This document shows, one piece after another, positions 35,558-40,923 of a stretch of DNA of 40,923 nt. The position numbers and the translations under genes were made by a program. Where the stretch lies: the NCBI GenBank assembly GCA_038212305.1, contig JBBQUP010000018.1, positions 1 to 40,923 on the forward strand, read 5' to 3'. Source of the stretch: JBBQUP01 sp038212305 (GTDB taxonomy: Bacteria > Bacteroidota > Bacteroidia > Bacteroidales > Marinilabiliaceae). The notes beneath the pieces were generated by a model. It saw nothing but the letters and a program-made list of their open reading frames with translations. It did not search any database and was not told where the DNA came from. Numbering within the stretch: the stretch's first letter is position 1; each line of letters begins with the position of its first letter.

Positions 35558-36472
35558 TTATTGGGTGATTAGAGATCCAATCAATTCGGTTACAGATGTA
35601 ATCTTGTGATTTATCATATACTCTTCGATTCCTTTAATAACCTTAAGAGATACCAATGGATCCACAAAATTTGCCGTTCCAATTTGAATGGCTGAAGCAC
35701 CTGCAATTAGAAATTCAATAGCATCTGTGGCATTGCTTATCCCACCTAAGCCAACTACTGGAATGGAAATGTTTTGACTAACTTGCCATACCATTCTTAA
35801 TGCAATGGGTTTAACCGCTGGCCCCGATAAACCACCTGTAACAGTTGAAAGCAATGGAACTCTTTTTTCCGCATCAATAGCCATGCCTAAAAGCGTATTA
35901 ATAAGTGATACCGAATCGGCACCAGCACCTTCAACGCCTTTAGCTATTTCAACAATGTTTGTAACATTAGGCGACAATTTCACCATTAAATGCTTAGGGT
36001 AAACTTTACGAACTGCGTTAACTACAGCAACCGCTGATGGACAACTCGTTCCAAAAGCCATACCACCTTCTTTAACGTTAGGACATGAAATATTAAGTTC
36101 TATGCCAGGTATATTCTCTAAATCAACTAATCGTAATGCCATTTCAACATATTCTTCGATAGTGGAACCCGATACATTAACCAATAAATTGGTGTCTATC
36201 GAGCTAATTCGAGGATAAATCGTATTAATAAAATAATCCACTCCTTTATTCTGAAGACCTACAGCATTAAGCATTCCCATAGGTGTTTCAGCCATTCGAG
36301 GATATGCATTTCCTTCGCGATGGTTTAATGTAGTTCCTTTAACTATGATTCCACCTAGCACTGATACATCATAGAAACTATTGTATTCTTCGCCATATCC
36401 AAATGTCCCTGATGCAGTCATAACAGGGTTTTTCAACGCTAAATCTCCTAAGTTTACTTTCAAATCTACCAT
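35558..36472 (-). CDS. pyrD: Dihydroorotate dehydrogenase B, catalytic subunit
   Basis: A 304-residue FMN enzyme that oxidises dihydroorotate to orotate in pyrimidine synthesis. Motifs are NPVMTASGTFGYGEEY near the start, VNVSGSTIEEYV, and ELNISCPNVKEGG with the active-site cysteine that marks the class 1B enzyme; VKLSPNVT and VVGLGGISNATDAIEFLIAG follow. PyrK is encoded just upstream and overlaps by 7 bases (36466-36472), so the two subunits are translationally coupled. This is the NAD-dependent form with electron transfer through PyrK, in contrast to the membrane quinone-linked class 2. Confidence 0.95.
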   Translation of the reverse strand: MVDLKVNLGDLALKNPVMTASGTFGYGEEYNSFYDVSVLGGIIVKGTTLNHREGNAYPRMAETPMGMLNAVGLQNKGVDYFINTIYPRISSIDTNLLVNVSGSTIEEYVEMALRLVDLENIPGIELNISCPNVKEGGMAFGTSCPSAVAVVNAVRKVYPKHLMVKLSPNVTNIVEIAKGVEGAGADSVSLINTLLGMAIDAEKRVPLLSTVTGGLSGPAVKPIALRMVWQVSQNISIPVVGLGGISNATDAIEFLIAGASAIQIGTANFVDPLVSLKVIKGIEEYMINHKITSVTELIGSLITQ

Positions 36473-37236
36473 TTGAGTTCTTTTGAGTTAAAGACAGGAC
36501 CATCAATACAGGTGCATTTATTGCCATGAATTGTTTCAGTAACACAGCATAAACATGCACCAAAACCACATGCCATCTGATTTTCCAAAGATACAAAACA
36601 ATCCATATTTCGGCTTCCTGCATATTTGGCAAGAACTTTCATCATAGGCTCAGGACCACATGTGTAAATAGCTTTAAAATTAGGTTTATCAGTACGCATA
36701 ATTGAATGGTGAATAACATACCCTTTTGTTCCAATAGAACCATCTTCGGTTGTAATATATACATCACCTATATCTTCGTATTCTTTAAGCTCTATTAACG
36801 CAGATGCTGACTTTGCTCCAATTAAAAAACTAGGTGAAATACCTATTTCTTTCATTTGTTTGCCTAAGAAAAGTAAGGGTGCAATACCACATCCTCCGCC
36901 AACAAGTAACGGTTTATCACTAGCCGACACATCAAACCAATTTCCCAATGGGTAAATTAAATTTAGAGATTGACCTGGAATAAGAGTGCCCATCCATCGC
37001 GTTCCATCACCCACTTCCTGTACCAATAATCGTAATGAGTTATTCTTTTTATCCACATCATGAATCGAGATCGGACGACGTAAATAAGTACTAGGCGTGT
37101 TTTCAACCTTAATTTGAACAAACTGTCCAGGATGCATTTCAGGTAATTCAGAGGGATGTTTCAATTCTATAACCACATATTCCCTGTTTAAACGGCGGTT
37201 AGCCACAACTTTAAACTCTGTTAAAAATTTCTCCAT
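36466..37236 (-). CDS. pyrK: Dihydroorotate dehydrogenase B, electron-transfer subunit
   Basis: A 256-residue flavin and iron-sulfur protein. The FAD part has RRPISIHDV near residue 55, the NAD site GGGCGIAPLLFLGK near 113, and the C-terminus has the [2Fe-2S] cysteines in CGFGACLCCVTE and the KCTCIDGPVF stretch. Family knowledge: it passes electrons from dihydroorotate on PyrD to NAD. Its gene overlaps pyrD by 7 bases. A gap of 93 bases separates it from the XRE gene upstream. No attenuator like that of pyrB is seen in that gap. Confidence 0.95.
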   Translation of the reverse strand: MEKFLTEFKVVANRRLNREYVVIELKHPSELPEMHPGQFVQIKVENTPSTYLRRPISIHDVDKKNNSLRLLVQEVGDGTRWMGTLIPGQSLNLIYPLGNWFDVSASDKPLLVGGGCGIAPLLFLGKQMKEIGISPSFLIGAKSASALIELKEYEDIGDVYITTEDGSIGTKGYVIHHSIMRTDKPNFKAIYTCGPEPMMKVLAKYAGSRNMDCFVSLENQMACGFGACLCCVTETIHGNKCTCIDGPVFNSKELKW

Positions 37237-37329
37237 CTAAGCTATGTTTACTTTTGTAAACTCATTTATTTTCTGCAAATATAGTAAAAACAATAACAGA
37301 TAAGTAGCTAAAATGGCACTAAACTACCT

Positions 37330-37809
37330 CTAACTTTTTTGTTGAATATATTCTTTAAAAGTCCCATTCGAATACATTACAAAAACACTATCAGCTGAAT
37401 TGATTGATATTGAAGGAGTTCCTGTAGCTTTCTCATTCTCTATGGTTTGATTGTTTGGTAATGGATTTATTTGAATAGGGCTGTTTGCATTGTTTTTTTT
37501 ATCAAAACTGTCTTCAGTTTTAGACGTTTCTAATGGAAATGCCGTTTGTTGTAATGGAATAGACTCAGATCTAAAAATAGGAGCCTTATTCGTGCTTGTT
37601 TGCTTTAATAAATCACCATCGCCAGTAATAAGCCAATCACCACTAATATCTTTAAATGTTACAAGAATTTTATTCAAAAAATCAAGGCTTGGATTATTTC
37701 TACCACTTAAAATGTGTGAAATACTGCTTCTTTGAACTCCTATCATCTCGGCAAAACGAGCAGCTGTTAAACGCTTTTTATCAATTATTGCTTGTATGCG
37801 ATCCTTCAT
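37330..37809 (-). CDS. XRE-family helix-turn-helix regulator
   Basis: The ATG at 37809 gives 159 residues; an 18-residue upstream extension begins with TTG and is unlikely. Residues about 4-60 are a Cro/C1 helix-turn-helix (RFAEMIGVQRSSISHILSGR). The middle is long, polar and probably disordered (about 70-135), and a short C-terminal motif, VFVMYSNGTFKEY, resembles the conserved end of similar small regulators in this phylum. Palindromic sites TTACAAATGTAA (37838) and ATACATATGTAA (37883) lie just upstream, the first on the -33 box of a plausible promoter, so autoregulation is likely. Targets beyond itself are not known. Confidence 0.87.
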   Translation of the reverse strand: MKDRIQAIIDKKRLTAARFAEMIGVQRSSISHILSGRNNPSLDFLNKILVTFKDISGDWLITGDGDLLKQTSTNKAPIFRSESIPLQQTAFPLETSKTEDSFDKKNNANSPIQINPLPNNQTIENEKATGTPSISINSADSVFVMYSNGTFKEYIQQKS

Positions 37810-37814
37810 TATTA

Positions 37815-37843
37815 CAAATTTAAACCATATCGAATAGTTACAA
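37815..37843 (-). promoter_or_regulatory. Promoter of the XRE gene (TTTG-N18-TAAATTTG)
   Basis: Reading the minus strand, TTTG at 37844-37841 is followed after 18 bases by TAAATTTG (37822-37815). This fits the Bacteroidota -33/-7 promoter pattern in both boxes and spacing. RNA would start only about 2 bases before the ATG at 37809, so the mRNA would be almost leaderless. Confidence 0.55.
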
Positions 37844-37849
37844 ATGTAA
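37838..37849. promoter_or_regulatory. Operator-like palindrome 1, TTACAAATGTAA
   Basis: A perfect 5-bp inverted repeat, TTACA-nn-TGTAA, covering the -33 TTTG of the XRE promoter. The same pattern recurs at 37883, 38322 and 38347 in this non-coding region. Confidence 0.55.
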
Positions 37850-37882
37850 TAATAGATTTGCAATACACAAAATTAATTAACG

Positions 37883-37894
37883 ATACATATGTAA
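37883..37894. promoter_or_regulatory. Operator-like palindrome 2, ATACATATGTAA
   Basis: Differs from TTACAnnTGTAA in one outer base; its core TACATATGTA is a perfect 10-bp palindrome. It lies 8 bases upstream of a second TAATTTTG box on the minus strand (37875-37868). Confidence 0.45.
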
Positions 37895-38321
37895 TCTACA
37901 TCCAAAGAGAACTGTTATAGAGAATTATACAATTAACATATTTAACCAAGTAATATTGAATTATTAATTTAGATATATACAATAACATACAGGATAGCAG
38001 TATTTTACGCATAATATTAGTGCGTAATTTTCAAATACCTCATTCCATATTTACATATGGATACAAAAATATTAATCTAATCATTCAAGTAAATTATGTA
38101 TACTACTGATCATGTGATGATTAAACTAATAATGTCGTCGCTTATCTACGTTATTTCGTAAATATTTATATTAGTACTATAAATATAGCCTATCCCCCCT
38201 TCCCTAGCCTTTTAATATCACTTTTGCATTATAGGATATCCTGAGATACAGTATTAAACCATGAGCGTATCCAATGCATCATCTAATTTTTATATTTGAA
38301 ATACAGAGTATTTATTAGTGT

Positions 38322-38358
38322 TTACACATGTAACTCAATGTAAAACCTACATTTGTAA
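38322..38358. promoter_or_regulatory. Operator-like palindrome pair TTACACATGTAA and CTACATTTGTAA
   Basis: Two copies of the TTACAnnTGTAA pattern, at 38322-38333 (perfect arms) and 38347-38358 (one outer mismatch), with centres 25 bases apart. No promoter boxes with proper spacing were found next to them, and the nearest downstream frame is the sulfatase remnant. Confidence 0.4.
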
Positions 38359-38540
38359 ACCACTTTTATTGGTGCACTAGTATTTATTACATATGCTTTA
38401 TGAAAATTCGTTGGTGATTGTAATTCGACCCTTAAATCATTCGTTATTATAAAGAGCGCTTATTTATGCCGAGGATTTCCTTTATATTATGTATTGAATT
38501 TATTTAATAGCCTTCACAGCGATACAACTTCCTAATCATT

Positions 38541-38777
38541 ATGATTCAGTTATTATTTACGCTGACTCACGCTCCTCATTTTTTTTGTGGACACCATCAA
38601 GTATATGCTAATTTAAGGAATAATCAATTTGACAAAGTAATGGAACCCTGTCAGACTATTGTTTCGGTGCTGCAACTAAAAGGTTATTCTGTAGCTGCAT
38701 TTGGTAAATGGGAATTCAATATTTATGGAAGGATGATGCCTATTGGACTGCTCTTAGTCCCTGAAAGCGATCGATAA
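38541..38777 (+). pseudogene. Sulfatase-family remnant
   Basis: A 78-codon open frame reads like a piece from the N-terminal third of an arylsulfatase: PHFFCGHHQVYANLRNNQF resembles the region after the catalytic Cys/Ser motif, and VLQLKGYSVAAFGKWEF matches the family's GY.TAa.GKWHlg signature, with His replaced by Glu. The catalytic C-x-P-S-R motif and the rest of a protein of about 450-550 residues are missing. At about 38765 it abuts the truncated araD remnant on the other strand. It is non-functional as an enzyme. Family assignment rests on one signature and is moderate. Confidence 0.5.
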
Positions 38778-39217
38778 TAACATTACCCGTTTCGAGTTCA
38801 TATTCACCTTCTACCTCAGTTTTTGTCATTTCACGTGTTCAAGGAATGGCATTGCTAAAATAATCAGCATGAGTAGTTCCAATACTTGGAATATCACAAC
38901 CGGCTTGTGCTCATGCAGTAGCATAGGTTGAGTGTGTGTGAACCACACCACCAATGTTTGGGAATGCTAAATAAAGTGAAAGGTGAGTGGCAGTATCCGA
39001 TGATGGGTTCATTTTCCTTCAATCACTTTTCCATTTAAATCCACCACCACCATGTCTTCAGCTTTCATTTCATCATGCGAAACGCCCGAGGGTTTAATTA
39101 CAAACAAACCTGTTTCACGGTCTATACCATTGGCATTCACCAAGTGAATATCACTAATCCATGTTTCACTAAATCAAGATTAGCTTCAAATACTTCTTCT
39201 CTTAATTTTTCTAGCAT
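38765..39217 (-). pseudogene. araD: L-ribulose-5-phosphate 4-epimerase pseudogene
   Basis: Starting at an ATG on the minus strand (39217-39215), the conceptual product follows AraD closely when frames are joined: MLEKLREEVFEANLDLVKHG, then NGIDRETGLFVIKPSGVSHD, MVVVDLNGKVIEG, NPSSDTATHLSLYLAFPNIG, GGVVHTHSTYAT (the metal-binding His-Thr-His), AQAGCDIPSIGTTHADYF and TREMTKTEVEGEYELETGNV. It carries single-base losses near 39138 and 39013, and in-frame TGA where Trp (TAWAQAG) and Cys (IPCTREM) are expected. It stops at about residue 150 of some 230, where the sulfatase remnant begins. The enzyme would have linked L-arabinose catabolism to the pentose phosphate pathway. Confidence 0.85.
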
Positions 39218-39293
39218 ACTCTTTTTCTGTTTATAGAATAATAGAAAATCCTTCTAATTTCACGAAAGTGCTGTAAAAGCTAGGTTGATTTTA

Positions 39294-40727
39294 TTAAATT
39301 TTGACCGTTGTGAAAGAATCAGCTTTTAGTGGGATGGAAATGTTTTTATCGTTTAGCTTTACTATTATTTGTTTGTCTGTTTGCAGGTCATTTCTCAAAA
39401 CAAGAACTGTACTTCCATCTGGATTTTTGAAAGCAAGCAAATTTTTAAAAGCTCCCGTCGAATTTAAACGCTTTGCTCCCGGTCTTACAAAATGGCTAAC
39501 ATGTTTAAGCAGGTAGTATTCGGGGTTATAACTATAAGAGTTATTTGTGGTATCTACACTTACGAGCGAATTTTGTCTCCACCCCCATGTGCTTATCCCT
39601 CCTTTATCTAGAGACGTGTTCCAATACATATAGGCATTTGCTCCATTGGTTAAATAGTGCTTCATCAAACTCCATGAATAAATACAGCTTTTCCAATCAT
39701 TATTCCCATCACCACATTCTTGTTCTGTCTGATAAAGTTTTAAATTAGGGTAACGCTTATAAATGCCAGCAATTGATTTTTTTCCCGCCCACTGAAAGCC
39801 AACACCAGATACATATTGTTTTGCTTCCGGATCAGTGAGTATCGTGTCTACCAATGCTTCATTGCCACGTTCCATTGTACCAAACATTATTTCCACCTCT
39901 AATTTTTTCATAGTAGGCCCTAAGTACTTCCCAACAAACTCTGTTAGTCCCTTTGATGTCCATGTACAACTTGGAAAAATTTGTGCCGAATTAAATTCAT
40001 TTTGTGGCATTAGCATAAAAATGTTAATTCCTTCGTTACGATAGGCTTCAATAAATTTCTTAAAGTAAAGAGCGTATGCTTCATAATAGGAAGGTTCTTG
40101 GATGAACATATCCGTACCTTCTTTTCCTTCTTTTTCTTTAGGTAATCCATTGTCTATTGCATTATGATCTTTTCCTTTTTTGAGGGATGGGTCAATCCAT
40201 GTACTCCTTGCAGCGTAATGCTTGTTGTATTTCATCCATTGTGGAGGAGACCAAGGTGATGCCCATACTTTCAGGTTGGGATTGTATTTTTTAGCATTTT
40301 TAATAAATGGAACAAGTGTTTCCATGTCGGTTGATATACTAAAACTTGTCATATCAAAATCTCCTTCCGTCTCATTGTAACAATACCATTTTCGTGCAAA
40401 ATCATTGGCAGCAACAGGCATTCTGCAAATAACGAAATTGGCTCCTACTTCTGGAGCAAATAATTCCCTCATGATATTTTCTCGGTCCTCCTCGCTCAAC
40501 CGTTGGAGGGAGGTCCACCCCAATTCGTTGAAACAGGTTCCGAAACCTTCAATGGTTTGCATAGTATCAGAATTTTGCAACACTAGATCGGAATTATCTG
40601 TAGAAGAAACCTCATTTGCTATATATGAAATGACCCATGGTTCATTTGCCGTGGTAGTGACAATCGCAATTTTAGGCTGATTACATGCAGCCATTGCAAA
40701 TAAAATAACAGGTAGTAAATTTTTCAT
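39294..40727 (-). CDS. Glycoside hydrolase family 30 lipoprotein
   Basis: A 477-residue exported enzyme. A lipoprotein signal ends at Cys15 (FAMAAC). The family opening IEGFGTCFNELGW is near residue 60, and VWASPWSPPQWMK near 157 is a GH30 hallmark. The acid/base is probably Glu244 in MPQNEFNSAQ and the nucleophile Glu335 in YQTEQECG, the expected spacing for this clan A family. A C-terminal beta domain completes the usual length. GH30 includes beta-glucosylceramidase, beta-1,6-glucanase, beta-xylosidase and fucosidase-type activities; the substrate cannot be fixed. No SusC/SusD pair is adjacent. It is intact although flanked by an araD pseudogene and an IS end. Confidence 0.92.
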   Translation of the reverse strand: MKNLLPVILFAMAACNQPKIAIVTTTANEPWVISYIANEVSSTDNSDLVLQNSDTMQTIEGFGTCFNELGWTSLQRLSEEDRENIMRELFAPEVGANFVICRMPVAANDFARKWYCYNETEGDFDMTSFSISTDMETLVPFIKNAKKYNPNLKVWASPWSPPQWMKYNKHYAARSTWIDPSLKKGKDHNAIDNGLPKEKEGKEGTDMFIQEPSYYEAYALYFKKFIEAYRNEGINIFMLMPQNEFNSAQIFPSCTWTSKGLTEFVGKYLGPTMKKLEVEIMFGTMERGNEALVDTILTDPEAKQYVSGVGFQWAGKKSIAGIYKRYPNLKLYQTEQECGDGNNDWKSCIYSWSLMKHYLTNGANAYMYWNTSLDKGGISTWGWRQNSLVSVDTTNNSYSYNPEYYLLKHVSHFVRPGAKRLNSTGAFKNLLAFKNPDGSTVLVLRNDLQTDKQIIVKLNDKNISIPLKADSFTTVKI

Positions 40728-40790
40728 AACTGTGATTGATTTTGATTTAAAGTGTTTTTATCTATTGTTTACAATGTTAATAAATCACTA

Positions 40791-40923
40791 CTGACCGACA
40801 AAGAATAAATAAATTTTAGGGACAAGACCGAAGCCTCATCCCAAGGTTGTAAATTTGTTTTGGAGAACAAAAAATCTCAACCATGAGCAAAGATACATCA
40901 AAGAATTTAGTCGGTCAGCCAGT
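40791..40923 (+). mobile_element. Left end of a probable IS4-type insertion sequence (runs off the window)
   Basis: CTGACCGAC at 40791-40799 is repeated inverted as GTCGGTCAG at 40910-40918, inside the start of the putative transposase gene. A non-coding stretch of about 85 bases leads to an ATG at 40883. The outer repeat may be the terminal inverted repeat, with insertion 63 bases upstream of the GH30 start codon. The right end is outside the window, so target duplication cannot be checked. Confidence 0.45.
40883..40923 (+). CDS. N-terminus of a probable IS4-family transposase (truncated by window edge)
   Basis: Thirteen codons are visible, MSKDTSKNLVGQP, then the window ends. Short N-termini with a Gly-Gln-Pro turn are typical, from memory, of IS4-family transposases carrying DUF4372 in Bacteroidota. 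The A-rich stretch before the ATG fits a translation start. Thirteen residues are too few for proof. Confidence 0.45.
   Translation, partial: MSKDTSKNLVGQP

Larger units (their letters stand above)
37864..38540. other. Palindrome-rich non-coding region
   Basis: No gene is supported across about 680 bases of very AT-rich DNA. Beside the TTACAnnTGTAA sites it holds TTACGCA-N9-TGCGTAA (38005-38027) and TCCATAT-TTAC-ATATGGA (38044-38061). All frames are broken. It could be a regulatory region, a non-coding RNA locus, or decayed sequence that begins the remnant zone to the right. Confidence 0.5.

Noticed and set aside
38765..39217. TGA at expected Trp and Cys codons in the araD frame could suggest a recoded genetic code or selenocysteine.
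   Set aside because: Intact genes here end in TGA (cinA, CDF transporter) and use TGG for Trp. The araD frame also has frameshifts and a 3' truncation, so decay explains it.
1..40923. tRNA, rRNA or CRISPR arrays.
   Set aside because: No cloverleaf with a T-arm consensus, no rRNA signatures and no regularly spaced direct repeats were seen. The only tandem repeats are the 18-bp and 9-bp coding ones and the TCTTG spacer.

Overview
The window looks like a chromosomal segment of a low-GC member of the Bacteroidota (Bacteroidales or a close relative). The evidence is the AT-rich coding style, the absence of clear Shine-Dalgarno sequences, promoter boxes of the TAnnTTTG type, a threonine operon that carries a phosphoglycerate-mutase-like enzyme where homoserine kinase is expected, gyrA followed by a TPR protein, a RecB/AddA-like helicase-nuclease, and a Wzc-type tyrosine kinase with a Tyr-Gly tail. 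TGA is used as a stop by several intact genes (cinA, the CDF transporter), so the code is standard.

Layout. 1-1.3 kb: the tail of an unidentified gene and two small lipoproteins, one with a heme c motif. 1.4-3.1 kb: a GntR regulator with a ligand-binding domain, converging on a HAD phosphatase. 3.2-6.3 kb: a membrane M48 protease, a pentapeptide-repeat protein and cinA. 6.3-8.7 kb: pyrB-pyrI behind a leader with an intrinsic terminator, then a flavin reductase. 8.7-11.9 kb: an AddA/RecB-like helicase-nuclease on the minus strand. 12.5-17.8 kb: a complete route from aspartate phosphorylation and homoserine to threonine (thrA fusion, PGM-like homoserine kinase, thrC). 18-25 kb: TPR protein, clpC (minus), gyrA and a second TPR protein. 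25.4-29.9 kb: exopolysaccharide initiation and export (WecA-like transferase, Wza-like lipoprotein, Wzc-like kinase). 30-32.7 kb: aspartate aminotransferase, a small membrane-anchored protein and a CDF metal transporter. 32.9-37.3 kb (minus): class C beta-lactamase-like hydrolase, DUF4105 protein, pyrD and pyrK. 37.3 kb: an XRE regulator.

From about 37.9 kb the character changes. A 730-bp non-coding stretch rich in palindromes is followed by two butted gene remnants (a sulfatase fragment and a frameshifted araD), an intact GH30 glycoside hydrolase, and the left end of what looks like an IS4-type insertion sequence. This reads as a decayed carbohydrate-use island.

The most interesting non-coding signals are: intrinsic terminators in the leaders of pyrB and gyrA, each overlapped by a small ORF (possible attenuators); a TTACAnnTGTAA operator family around the XRE gene, one copy covering the -33 box of its own apparent promoter; tandem hairpins ahead of the WecA gene; and an 18-bp tandem repeat that encodes the Wzc tyrosine tail. 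Most of the remainder is core metabolism in ordinary form.
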